Source: Tetmemena sp. SeJ-2015
Lineage: Eukaryota; Ciliophora; Spirotrichea; Sporadotrichida; Oxytrichidae
DNA length: 33,291 bases
Assembly (NCBI GenBank): GCA_027382625.1
Contig: JAJKFJ010021652.1
Span: forward strand, 1 to 33,291
Direction: 5' to 3'
Below are positions 1 to 10,675 of the stretch, piece after piece. The translations under genes were made by a program, and so were the position numbers. How positions within the stretch are numbered: position 1 is the stretch's first letter; each line of letters begins with the position of its first letter. The notes under the pieces were generated by a model. The model was given only the letters and a program-made list of their open reading frames with translations. It ran no database searches and was not told where the DNA came from.

Positions 1-11
1 GTTTTTTTGTT

Positions 12-1393
12 ATTTAGCGAAATTTTTTTTTAAATTTATGATTTCTGCTTATAGTTAAAGTTTCTGCATTGGGATTCCCTTTGTAGGCCTTCAATCTCCT
101 GGCAGTTGGAAAAAATGCGCGTTTGGAGCGATCTAGGGCTCAATCGATAGAGAATTAAAAAATAATAGGACTTTATCCTGTGCGATGACCCTCTATCTGC
201 TCTCCCGATGGAGTTAACTGCGCTTTAATGTGGCAGGTGCCAATATTCATAAATGTAACCTCCTAATAAAATTCCCCTCACAAATTGAGGATTCAGCCAA
301 AGTGCACAGGATCATTGTTTCTCCCCTTGAGATGAGCATTCCATTGATACCCATATTGTTAGGTTTTAGATATATAAATGGTAAGGTTTATGAAATATGC
401 AAATGGTGATAAATATGAAGGTGAATGGAAAAATAATTTTTTGATAAATAGACTTTGGTATATAAAAAAACTAAAAACCTAAAATTATTTGAACTATAAT
501 AAGGAAAAAAAACTTTGGGAGAAAAAAAAAAACAAATGGAGCCCCATAATATCTGAGAAACAAGAATGGTTTTTAGAAATTAAATTTTAAAAAGTTAGAA
601 TGTTTTAATCACTTTTTTTGAAATTAATTGGGTTTAACTGTCAATTAGTTAAAAAATTTTTTACCCGCGGGGGTTCGAACGACCGTCCTCCAATCATTAA
701 CAGACTCAATATAGGAATACCATTGACGGGGCGAAGTCTGATTATGATTGGAGGACGGTCGTTCGAACCCCCCCCGGGTAAAAGTTTTTTAACTATAAAT
801 TGACAGTTAACCTAATTAATTTTTAAAAAAAGTGATTTAAAACATTTTTAACTTTTAATTAATTCTAAAAACCATTCGTTCTCAGATTTATAACTCATCT
901 CTAAAAAGTTTTTTTCTATATAGTAAATAATATTGTTTTTTTATATATACCCAAAGTCTATTTATCAAAAATTATCTTTCCATTCACCTTATATTATCAC
1001 CATTTGCATATTTCATAATACTTGACCATTTATATATCTAAAACTACAATATGGGTATCAATGGAATGCTCATCTCAAGGGAGAAACAATGATCCTGTGC
1101 ATTTGGGTGAATCCTCAATTTGTGAGGGCAATTTATTAGGAGGTTTTCATTTATGAATAATTGGCACCCGCCACATTAAAGCGCAGTTAACTCCATCGGG
1201 AGAGCAGATAGAGGGTCATCGCACAGGATAAAGTCCTATTATTTTTTAATTCTCTATCGATTGAGCCCTAGATCGCTCCAAACGCGCATTTTTTCCAACT
1301 GCCAGGAGATTGAAGGGCCTACAAAGGGAATCCCAATGCAGAAACTTTAACTATAAGCAGAAATCATAAATTTAAAAAAAAATTTCGCTAAAT
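12..1393. repeat. Foldback element 1, about 1.4-kb imperfect palindrome
   Basis: The left arm (about 12-705) is the reverse complement of the right arm (about 736-1393), with a loop of about 30 bases. The outermost matching bases are ATTTAGCG at 12-19 and CGCTAAAT at 1386-1393. The arms carry scattered mismatches and small indels, so it is not a fresh inversion. A short ORF across the centre is only a consequence of the palindrome. Next to the loop each arm has a GTTCGAAC motif in a G/C run. I see no transposase; a non-autonomous foldback/MITE-like element is the likeliest reading. Confidence 0.9.
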
Positions 1394-1424
1394 CAAGCTT
1401 AAATTAGTAATATCAGTAAAGGTT

Positions 1425-2350
1425 AAGCTAGCTCAAAGCAAGACTTCATGCTTGAGAGTTGTAACTTTGGAGGAGTGTGTTCAAAATTACCTCCACTTGC
1501 TAGCAAAGCCGAAGGGGATCCCTTTCATACAAGAAGAGTATGCTTACAAAATCTTCCCTTACGAATACCTTGAAAAAGAAGGAAGAGAGAGGTCTTGAGT
1601 CCGCGAACTGACTGTGTTGAGAGAAGCGGGGACAAAAACTTGAAGTAGCTTCATCTTGCGGTGTTCTTATCGATCATGATTACATCGCCATTCGCCTTTC
1701 CAAAGGGGAAAGATCACACTAAAAAGAATTTTTCTCAGCACGAGGCGCAACCCAAGTACGACTTACTGCTATTCTCACTGACCTCCGTTAGAGGAGTGAT
1801 GGAGTTGCATGAGTTGGATTCGTGCACAGAGATCTCAAGCCAGAAAAACATCATGATAAACTTTGAACCAGTCAAGCAATGTCATGACTTCAACAGAGTT
1901 GTAAGAAGAGAAAACATAGGAAGCATCGGTGCAAGGAACTGCAGCTACTTCCCATAGAGACAGACTTGGCTCAACGGTTCGATGCAGTGGGACATTTGGT
2001 CTATATTTGCTTTCATATTTGAAGCGATAAACCAAAAGGAATACTACTAGTCTGGAAAGTGAAGATGATCCCAATATAATTCGCAACAAGACTTGTAAGA
2101 AAAGACAAGGTATCAGAACCTTTGAAAAAATAGTAAACAAAATAATAATCCAAGAAACCTATGAAACCTAACACTCATTTTTCTAGATAGAGGAAGCACT
2201 TAAAAGGTTAAAATTCAAAGGGGAATTGAGACAGACGTCAAGGTCACCTTCCTAGAAGACTTTAGATTGCCTGTTTAGGGTTAAAATTTAGTATGATTTT
2301 TTTAAAAGAAATTAATTATATGCAACATTTTCTCACTTTCTTATCATACC
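1425..2350 (+). pseudogene. Truncated TBE-type kinase (57-kDa-like) fragment
   Basis: Split over frames on the plus strand are protein-kinase landmarks: a catalytic-loop match VHRDLKPE at 1822-1845, then NIMINFE, a degraded DF(G/N) at about 1881, and DIWSIF (subdomain IX) near 1991. The frame shifts just before HRD and returns just after it, and DFG reads DFN. The same sequence, inverted, lies at about 17500-18940 in a larger element that also has a zinc-finger tail and a transposase remnant. Oxytricha TBE transposons are known to encode a zinc-finger/kinase protein, so I read this as a dead TBE-derived fragment. Its left end is cut by foldback element 1 and its right end merges into foldback element 2. 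Confidence 0.7.
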
Positions 2351-2368
2351 ATGGTGGTTTGGGGTTTT

Positions 2369-3074
2369 TATTAGCACAACGAGAGTGTAGTTTTAAAATT
2401 GCTTTCGCCTTAATTTAGAAAAATATGCAAATGTGCTTAACATTAATATATCTTGAGATGCTTATTGAGGCGTACCGTCCATTAACACCTACAGTATTTC
2501 CATAATCACACTACTTGTCTATGATTTTCCATCTCCGCAAATGTTTTCGCATTCATTCTCATTTTGACTATGCTCCTTAGGTTAGATGAATGATCCAAGA
2601 GTGGTTCCCTTAGTCAAGCTAGAGACCCGTCCCAGGTGCGTTCGAATCCCACTTTGGATAGGAAGTGGGAAGTTAGGAAGAGTCAGTGTCTTCTGAGGCC
2701 CGTTTGAGACCTGAGAATGAAATAGTATTCATAAGAGGCGATGAGAGTGTGAGGAGTACAGCGGCAACTGTGAGAGTGCGGGTTGAGGAGGTCAACAGTT
2801 GGGTTCAAACAATGGCCTGACTAAGGGAACCACTTTTGGCTCAGTCATCTAACCTTAGGAGCATAGCCACAATGAGAATGAATGCGAAAACATTTGCGGA
2901 TATGGAATATCATAGACAAGTAGTGTGATACTGAAAATGCTCTTAGTGTTAATGGACAGTAAGCCTCAATTAGCACCTCAAGGTAAATTGATATTTAGCA
3001 TATTTGCACATTTGCTAAATTAAGTCGTAAGCAATTTTAGAAGTACACTCTAGTTGTTCTAAATGTGCTAATAG
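2369..3074. repeat. Foldback element 2, about 0.7 kb
   Basis: Arms of about 250 bp (2369-2620 and 2812-3074) are inverted copies, from TTATTAGCAC at the left to GTGCTAATAG at the right, both ending inward at GGTTCCCTTAGTCA or its complement. The roughly 190-bp centre is richer in G+C than the arms and contains a tRNA-like segment. No coding sequence is supported. Confidence 0.85.
2593..2659 (+). other. tRNA-like segment at the inner edge of foldback element 2
   Basis: ATCCAAG (2593-2599) can pair with TTTGGAT (2653-2659) as a 7-bp acceptor stem with one G-T pair. Directly inside it is a T-arm geometry: GTGCG, loop TTCGAAT, CCCAC (2636-2652), with one mismatch. The D and anticodon arms do not fold well and the total is only 67 nt. 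It is more likely a tRNA-derived relic or chance internal promoter-like sequence than a working tRNA gene. Confidence 0.3.
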
Positions 3075-3199
3075 ATTTTCTGATATTATAAACCTTTAAG
3101 ATAGAATCTGAACTAAAAACTATTTAATTTATGCGAGGGCATTTAACGCTACTCAATGAATTAATCATATATTTAAAAAATGTTAAAATTAGTTCTAAA

Positions 3200-3612
3200 A
3201 CTATAATATAGTAGATAATTAAACTAAAATAGGTGATTGATTAAAATAATAAATGGAGAGTTGCAACTTCGTGTCAGTTGAAATGAACGATTCACCCCTC
3301 GATCTGCAGCTTGTTCGATAGCTCTTGTTTCTTCTTAAGCCATCTCTTCATCACTCTCGGCAACGAGATATGAAGTGCGCAGTTTTAATTAATTAAAATA
3401 TGGACATGAGTCAAACTTGTGTCGCTTATAACTCTGTATTGAATGCTCCCACACAAAAGTTGCAAGAATGAAAAGTTCTTATAATTTTATGCTTAATCGA
3501 ATGTGTGTGATAATTATTCAAAATTGGTCACTCTTCAACTGTCACTGATTTATTCCAATTTAATTAATTAATTAAATTAATTCTCTTTTTATTAAATTCT
3601 CAACTGTATTGT
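3200..3612 (+). repeat. Long terminal-type repeat, copy alpha
   Basis: Shares the block GTGATTGATTAAAATAATAA (3233 onward), the stretch around GATCTGCAGCTTGTTCGATA, and a tail ending TTAAATTCTCAACTGTA with two other copies: inverted at about 10275-10675 and direct at about 12525-12960. All three differ by substitutions and short indels, so they are old. In copy A the alpha and beta versions face each other as inverted repeats. Confidence 0.75.
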
Positions 3613-3694
3613 CATATAAATATTTCACTTTCACTTTAATAATTTACATTTCTTTTCCACTACTATCAATAGATCAGAATTTCTAAAATACAGT

Positions 3695-4830
3695 TCACTA
3701 GTAAAAATATAGGAACCTACATATTGAGATGCCTTATTCTTTGTTTAAAACTTGAATTTACAGAAGCCAAAGCTTATAGTGCGAGTTTCTCCTCAAGGCA
3801 TTAATTTTTTTAAATTTATCATCTCTAATAAACTCATAGATAATTTGATTATTATTTTAGGTTAAAATAATCTATTTTGAATAAGATTTAATCTAATTAA
3901 GATTCCCGAACTTTACTGAACAAGAAAGGAAGGGGCTACCTTGTCTCATGACCCCAATTTTTTAATGAATTTTTTTTAAATCACTATCTAATCTAAAATT
4001 TTCCAATACAAATATTTTCTCTATCTTATTTAAATTTGAATTATACATTTAGGCTATATTCATTGTTTTTGAAGATTAAGGAGAGATTCAAAATGTTTTT
4101 CTCTAAAAAATAAATTTTTATTTAAATATATTGACTCAAGCTCCCTATTTATAATTATAAGAAATATTAATTCGAAGTAGTCCATTGATTAATTATATAA
4201 AATTTGATTTCTTTTCAATTCTTTTAAGCTTTCATAAAAAAATGAAGACAAAAATTCATTTAATTCCTTTAAATGAAATAAGGTTTATACTTCCTCTCTT
4301 TTAAATATTTCAAAATATGTTATTACGATAAGAATTTCAAAAATTTAATCCTTCCTTAAAGAAATTATATTGTTGTAAATCTATAGGTCATAGCTAATTT
4401 AAATTCCAAAAAATAATGATTATTCTTTTAAGCTGATAATTTTACAATTTTGTAAAGAAGTTCTAAAATAATCTGTTCCTTCTCGTATCCGTTAAAATAT
4501 TTATTCTTTTTAATAAAAGCTAATATAATTACCAAAATATAGCCTTAGAATCTAAAAATGCTAATTTTGGCCAATTTTAGATTAGATATTATTTTTAAAT
4601 ATCTTATGAAAAATAAGGAAAGGGTCCACTCCAAAGGGATATTTATAATTAGATGTATTTTAATAAAATAATAGCAATTATTATCTACAAATTTCTACAA
4701 ATGGTGTGTTTAATCTTCCCAATTTTGAACGTATAATATCACTATGAAACTCCAAAGTTTAAATCCAACCACCATCCATCTGTTCAAACGGTTATGTTGA
4801 AATTTACTCATCCAAATGGTGAATAGATAA
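3695..4830 (-). pseudogene. Copy A, C-terminal coding block of the unrecognised element protein
   Basis: On the minus strand, about 4640-4830 and 3695-3800 read open with TAA/TAG as Gln and match copy B at protein level. Shared patterns are IH(H/D)(L/V)DEQISTQ, EQMD(G/R)GWIQ and YKLW(L/H)LQI followed by NKEQGIS. The reading ends at a TGA at 3697-3695. Between the two parts about 650 bp, probably a foldback insertion (about 3960-4610), is absent from copy B. The conserved residues beside diverged third positions suggest past selection on a protein. I do not recognise the family. Confidence 0.5.
3960..4610. repeat. Probable foldback insertion in copy A
   Basis: ATCTAATCTAAAATT near 3990 is inverted as AATTTTAGATTAGAT near 4565-4580, and this interval is missing from copy B, where flanking sequence is nearly contiguous (about 15235-15300). 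The arms are poorly conserved and the exact ends are uncertain. Confidence 0.4.
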
Positions 4831-5049
4831 CTCAGCAAGAGTTCTAATTTGCAAAAAAATATATTATTTTTTATTTTATGATTAAATGCAGCAAGTTATT
4901 TTCAATGGAAAAAATGAAAAGCTTATAAATATAATAAAATGCATAAAAAAATAAAAGTAAGTATATTTCATAAAAGAAGCATAAATGGAAAAATATCTTT
5001 CTCACTTTTAAAATATTTTATTTAAAAAGCAAGAAAAGAAGGATCAGAA

Positions 5050-6014
5050 TTTCTTCAAATGGTGTTTACTCTTGCAAAGTTTTTTAAAAATATTTTTTAA
5101 TTTTTGAAAATTTAAAGAAACAATTAAGTCTGCAAAAGTTTCCATTGACAAGTCCAGCTTTGAGTTCTTTAAGTTTTATTATAGTTTGATATGAATGCGT
5201 GATTAAAGATTGACATTTTGATAAATAAAGAGAAAAATAATAGGAGTTTTCTAATTCCAATTTAAAATGAAGTATAGAGAGTGTATGGAAGCATTTTTAA
5301 ATACAATAGATCAACTTTACTACGCTCAATCTATAAAGTTCCCATTATTTAAGACTGCTCAACAATACTTTTCAACTTTTTATAAACTACTTTGGTAGAT
5401 ATATTTTGACATTTTATTTTTTAGTAGAGTTTGGAAGGCAGCTAACAATTACTCTGAAATTGAACAATGCAGCAAAACTATTTACTATTTGAGTGAATAG
5501 AACAAGAATCCCTCTCTTAAAAAATCTTGGCAAGAATCTTTCACTTTTCAGATAGAAAAAAAAGATGAGGACAAGTAGGATTAGAAGAAAAAAATATATC
5601 AATATCTAAAATGTTCATCTGACTCATTTATGGTTTTTTTGTTCTAATCATCTTCAATGAAAGTATACTCCTAACTAAGGCCGTCTATTTAAAAATCTTT
5701 TATTTATCAATATATCAAAATCACGCATTAAAAATCAACCAATAGTATTTTCTAATCTGTTCCGATTATGAACTTCCTCCACTATATCGCTAGGAACATT
5801 TCTTTGAATATCTGAGATAGCTCTATGAATATAGCTTGTAAATTTGTCTCACACTATTAAAGTCAGAGTAGGTTAGTTTGAAAGGAAGTTGCTTTCTTGC
5901 GTCCCCTTCCTCAAAATATTTACTTTCTTTTAAATAAAGAAAAAGCTTTGTTATATTGAGAGAAGTTAAAATTACTCTATTCCAGAATGGTTTTGAGATC
6001 ATATGAGAAGCCAT
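5050..6014 (-). pseudogene. Copy A, ORF2 of the element (interrupted)
   Basis: The frame opens at ATG (6014-6012), which overlaps the end of ORF1, and runs leftward with TAA/TAG as Gln. Its best conserved part reads YFEEGD(A/G)RKQLPFKLTY, then RQIYKLYSQSYLRYSKKCSQ, almost identical in copy B (16330-16680). The host frame is broken by a 556-bp foldback element (5186-5741) and picks up again at 5100-5180 with NSKLDLSMETFADLIVSLN, also matched in copy B. No known domain was recognised. Basic, Tyr- and Ser-rich composition is the only general character. Confidence 0.55.
5186..5741. repeat. Foldback element inserted in copy A ORF2
   Basis: Inverted ends carry TTGATATGAATGCGTGATT at the left and AATCACGCATTAAAAATCAA at the right. 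The flanks show ATAGT on both sides (5181-5185 and 5742-5746), a likely 5-bp target duplication. Copy B has the uninterrupted site at about 16400-16415, which supports an insertion in A. It contains no recognisable gene. Confidence 0.75.
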
Positions 6015-6016
6015 CT

Positions 6017-7638
6017 GGGTAGATCGAATCCCGGCACCCCTGGAGCCTCGGCACACTACTAGATTCTGGCATTCCCTTCTATTTTCGAGCTACACCACCC
6101 GATTTTTAAACTTTGGGAAATGCACCTCCCTCCTTTTTATGGTCAAATTGCGAGAATAAAATAATGTATTTAGTAAAAAAATTTGCCAAAAATGCTAAAT
6201 ATTAAAAGTTTTTGGCCTTTTAATTTCCTTCAGAGTCAAATTTAATAATTTTATATTTTTGTAAAGTAACTAAAAAAAAGCTGCGGTTTTGTATCAAGTT
6301 ATGCCTATAATAAAAAATTAGACTTTCATTATTACAAATAATGCATTTATTTCTTGTCTTCCTCTACCTTATTGCAAAGTTACATTTTATATATTTATTC
6401 AGAAAAATCAGACATTCTAACTTCAAAGAGGAGAGTTTAATTTATATGCAGCTATATTTTAGCTTATTCTAATTTAAATAAAAAAATAAGGGCTCTCTAA
6501 TATTGAAATCATGCCAAGTTTATTTAACAGTTTTTAAATAGGTATAGTTATTTTATAAAATTAAGTGCTTATCTATTCCCTGCTATCCATGATTAAAAAA
6601 TAAATTAGACTCATTCGTATGAAGGACTAAAATTAGAGTTGCATGAATGCAATCAGATGCTTAAAAGATGAATTCCGCCAAGAAAATGAAAATAACTATC
6701 AAATTTATACTAAATAAATTATTTATAGATAATTTCGAAGAATCTAAAATCATGAAATTTTACCTTGAAGGAAATTTCAGAGGCAAAAACTCTAAATTCT
6801 TTGGTTATTTTTGTGTCAATTTTGGACTAAATAAACTTTTTGGGGAGCCCTTTCCTCGACAGTAAAATTTTATAATAAAAAAAGTAAGAAAAAATATGTT
6901 TATAGGGTAATTTTCGCTCCTAAATCTGATTCTTCCAGTTATAGAGGTGTATTGGAACATCTAAGGCTTCAAATCTTACTTCTAATTCAGTTAGCTTAAG
7001 GTCAGCTACACCTAAATAAAATCTATATTTTATGCTATTTTTTCACTATTGTAAAATAAATTTAGAGTGAAATTTTTAAAGAGTGCAACATTTTTATAGA
7101 ACCAAACATTTAATTCATGATTAAGTGGCTAATGTTGCAAATTTCAGCTATACTTCTTTGGGCTTATAGCTGAAGCATATTATATATTCAATAAATGTTT
7201 CACTCTTTAAAAATTGCACTTTAAGTTTATTTTACAATAGCGAAAAATTAGCATAAAATTTAGATTTTATTTAGATGCAGCTGGCTTCTATGGGACTAAA
7301 TTAGGATTAAAATTTGAAGTCTTAGATGTTGGAATAGGTCTCTATAACAGGAAGAATCAGATTTAGGAGCGAAAATTATCCTATAAACATATTTTTTCTT
7401 ACTTTTTTTATTATAAAATTTTACTGTCGAGGAAAGGCCTCCCTCCCAACTTTTTAAAAAAGCAAGTTTGACCATTAAACTGGTGGGAGGTGCACTTCCC
7501 AGAGTTTGGAAATCGGGTGGTGTCGATGGAATATTGGAAGGGAGTGCCAGGGATCTAAAGGGTCCCGAGGTTCCAAAGGGTTGCCAAGGTTCCAGTTGAG
7601 GCGTTAAGGTTCCAGGGGAGCCGGGGTTCCAGCTACCC
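6017..7638. repeat. Foldback element with 9-bp target duplication and an empty site
   Basis: The 1622-bp element starts GGGTAG and ends CTACCC. It is flanked on both sides by AAGCCATCT (6008-6016 and 7639-7647). Copy B keeps the empty site, AAGCCATCG, at about 16674-16682. Long inverted arms pair 6017-6180 with 7450-7638 and 6870-6990 with 7290-7430. The left end contains CGAATCCCGGC, resembling a tRNA T-arm. An ATG-started ORF inside the right arm is not supported as a gene. Confidence 0.9.
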
Positions 7639-8469
7639 AAGCCATCTACTCTTTTGAGGAAGAACGATTTCTTATTGTTGATATCGTAGAAGTTTACTTG
7701 AAACTAGTTTTACTGTAAATACTCTAAATTCTTGATCCTGCTATATTTGTTATTTCTTTATAAAAATATTAATAATCTTTTTTCTTTTTTTTAAGAGTTT
7801 GAATCCAAAGTCGACACCTAAGTCAATTTTGAGTTCTACAATAGGTTCTTTTGAGTTTGCCAACATAGAATTTAGATACCCTGGCTGATTTTGCATTTCA
7901 TTTTTTAGACTGGATAATTACTTTTCTCTTTGCTAAATTTATTTTTCTCCAGTTATTGGTGATCTCATTTATATTTTTTTAAAGAGAGTAATTGAAATTA
8001 TGGACTAATTTATCATTCGGAAGTAATTATTGGAGTGATGGTCTCTCTTAACGCACACCTTAGTGACGCCAGAGTATTCAAGATCACCTGGGTATTTTCG
8101 GTAGATGATAAAAGGATTCTGAGTTTGATTTTAGCATTACTGACGTGCATCCTCCTTAACTTATTAGTGAGTAAAGTAGGTCATGAAATAAGAAAATAAT
8201 TATTTATAATTGTAGATCGGGAGCTGAATAGATTCGTAGTCTAGAGGGCAGAATGCAGCTGCAGGGATCTCCATAGCTTCGATGATAGGTGGTTTTTGCC
8301 TAAATATATCAAAATATTTATAAATACAGCCAGAGTTGCACTAGCCCCACGAATAGAGATAAATCCGGTGAGGAAGGGATAGTAAAGTAGAGTAGCACTA
8401 TTACTATAATCTCATAGAACTCAAGCTTCTCCCTATACTCTTAAGTTTTCTTTCGGTCGATGTCGGTAC
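7639..8469 (-). CDS. Copy A, ORF1 of the element: unrecognised 277-codon open frame
   Basis: Read on the minus strand with TAA and TAG as Gln, the frame is open for 277 codons between a TGA at 8472-8470 and the foldback insertion at 7638. Conserved patterns shared with copy B are KPPIIEAMEIPAAAFCPLDY, NPF(I/V)IYRKYPGDLEYSG, VTKVCVKRDHHSNNYF, then NEMQNQPGYLNSMLA and KEPIVELKIDLGVDFGFKLL followed by a Lys-rich run. In both copies the frame ends at a TGA a few codons past the insertion point, while ORF2 begins at an ATG overlapping that end. The start codon is not clear. I recognise no domain. It could be an element protein or a germline-limited gene that was duplicated. Confidence 0.6.
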
Positions 8470-8815
8470 TCAGATAACACTATAGGCGTTGACACATCAA
8501 GGTTTTAAGACAAGAAATAGATATTTATTACATATTATTGCATATATCACGTTAAGTGTATATTAAAAGAGTAGTATATTTAGTTGTTTATCATATATAG
8601 GTCATATAGAAATAGGTTATCACAAAATTGAAATATGTTAATTGAAGCGACTTCTTATTATAAACATAGTTTAATTAGTTTCCAAAAATAATAAATTAAG
8701 AAAATTAATGGCACTCAAAAGTTTATCTCGTTTCTAATACTCAATGACTAAGCAGATATCAGTTTCTCATTATTGAAAAAAAATCCAAAAATCATATTGG
8801 TGGAATCATAGATGA

Positions 8816-9550
8816 TGATAATATTAAGACAATAGAATTTCAATTGCAAAATTAAAAAATAAAATCAAAGTAACATTTTATTCTCAACCTTTGCTTAGTG
8901 TCTGTTACTAAAGAGAGGTCTTCTTTCCAAGTGTTTATCATTATATTTGTGGCAGTTGAAATTTAAGATATATCTGTAAATCAATTATATAAAATGGCTT
9001 AGCGAACTCTGGAGAATTATAATATCTGAGATCAAGAAAAGTTTTTCGATAAATTTGAATTTAGAAATGATTCATTAAAAGGTTGACATTAAAATTATGT
9101 AAAAACATGTAAAACTCCATTCTGATGTAGTAAAACTCCATCTCTAAATTTTTAAAGTAGCCAATCAGAGACTCTGCTTTGCTTAATAATTTATAAAGTC
9201 TGATTGGCTACTTTAAAAATTTAGAGATGGAGTTTTACTACATCAGAATGGAGTTTTACATGTTTTTACATAATTTTAATGTCAACCTTTTAATGAATCA
9301 TTTCTAATTTCAAACTTATCGAAAAACTTTTCTTGATCTCAGATATTATAATTCTCCAGAGTTCGCTATGCCATTTTATATAATTGATTTACAGATATAT
9401 CTTAAATTTCAACTGCCACAAATATAATGATAAACACTTGGAAAGAAGACCTCTCTTTAGTAACAGACACTAAGCAAAGGTTGAGAATAAAATGTTACTT
9501 TGATTTTATTTTTTAATTTTGCAATTGCAATTCTATTGTCTTAATACTAT
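8816..9550. repeat. Foldback element, near-perfect palindrome
   Basis: Arms of about 350 bp (8816-9170 and 9203-9550) are almost identical inverted copies, with a short centre of about 30 bases. The few mismatches make it the youngest-looking palindrome in the window. It abuts the next foldback element directly. No ORF is supported. Confidence 0.92.
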
Positions 9551-10274
9551 TAATTTAAGCTTGATTTTTGAAATTGTTAAAACCTAATTAGCTTATTAAG
9601 GATCAACTTAATGGGAAGGGAGTAATAATAAATAGAGCCAATCCACCCATTAGATATATAGCAGTAAATAAAGATTGAAAAGATATTAATGGGGGTAAAA
9701 ATTAGTAATTATGACTTACATTGCAGTCAAAAATTTAGAAATGGAGGTTTTTCTCCATCAGACCCCCATCCAACCATTAAAAAATTTCTATATTAATTAT
9801 TCCCAGGCCCACAAAAAACCCAAAACGTGCACGAAAACTACAAAAAGTCAAAAGTAAGTATTAAAATTTTTTCAACATTTTTATTCCACCTATGATTTTC
9901 AGACTAACCCAAAATTTTAATTTTTGGAACTCCATTTGATATAATTCCAACTATGTTTTAAAGTATTCCATAAGGCATATTTTGGGTTTTTGGTGGGCCT
10001 GAGAATAATTTATATAATTTTTTTTAATGAATGGGCGCAGGGGTGGGGGTCTGATGGAGAAAAAAATCTCCATTTCTAAATTTTTGACTGCAATGTAAGT
10101 CATAATTATTTATGTCTTTATTTAAATTTTTACCCTGTTAATCTCTTTTGCGATTTTTATTTACTATTATATATCTAATGGGTATGGCTCTATTTATTAT
10201 TCCTCCCTTCCCACTACATTAATTCTTAATAAGTTAATTAGGTTTTAATAATTTCAAAAATCAAACTTAAATTA
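9551..10274. repeat. Foldback element abutting the previous one
   Basis: The left arm (from AATTTAAGCTTGATTTTTGA) is the inverted copy of the right arm (ending TCAAACTTAAATTA), centre near 9905. The arms include GGGCC(C/T)-bearing sequence near the centre and are more diverged than the neighbour at 8816-9550. It ends exactly where the inverted repeat of copy A begins. Confidence 0.88.
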
Positions 10275-10675
10275 TAGTTGAGAATTTAATGGAAAATTAA
10301 ATTAATTTATATGAAATTAAAATGTTTTTAAGATGTGGCAGTTGAAGTGTGTACAAATTAAATTATTATTAGACCATTCAATTCAGCATGAAATTCTAAG
10401 AACTTTTATATCCTTGCAACTTAAGTGTGTGAGTGCTTAGTCCAAAATTATAAGCAATACAAGTTGGTGTAAATTTCATACTTGAATTTAAATATACTAC
10501 GCTCATCATATCTCCCTGCTGAGAAGTGCTAAGGCGTTGATTAAAGAAGAAGCAATATTATTTTTTTTATAAGGTATCGAACAAGCTACAGATCAGGGGG
10601 TGAATCTGCGATTTCAACTGACTCATCTCTCCATTATTATTTTAATCAATCATCGATTTTCATTTAATTTTTTAC
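10275..10675 (-). repeat. Long terminal-type repeat, copy beta (inverted)
   Basis: The reverse complement matches 3200-3612 and 12525-12960, including GATGATTGATTAAAATAATA and CTGATCTGTAGCTTGTTCGA. With alpha it forms the inverted-repeat pair around copy A. Confidence 0.75.

Larger units (their letters stand above)
3200..10675 (-). mobile_element. Candidate novel transposon, copy A (nested insertions included)
   Basis: Inverted repeats of about 400 bp bound the segment: about 3200-3612 (plus) and about 10275-10675 (minus). Between them lie minus-strand blocks that are open when TAA and TAG are read as Gln: ORF1 7639-8469, ORF2 to the left of 6014, and a third block at 3695-4830. The same blocks recur in the same order from 12525 to about 21790 (copy B). 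Subtracting five foldback elements leaves roughly 3.2 kb. I recognise no transposase or other domain. That the inverted repeats are true transposon ends is inference; no target duplication was identified. Confidence 0.5.

Noticed and set aside
618..803. 61-codon ORF at the centre of foldback element 1
   Set aside because: It reads across the palindrome loop, so its two ends are reverse complements of each other; no family similarity.
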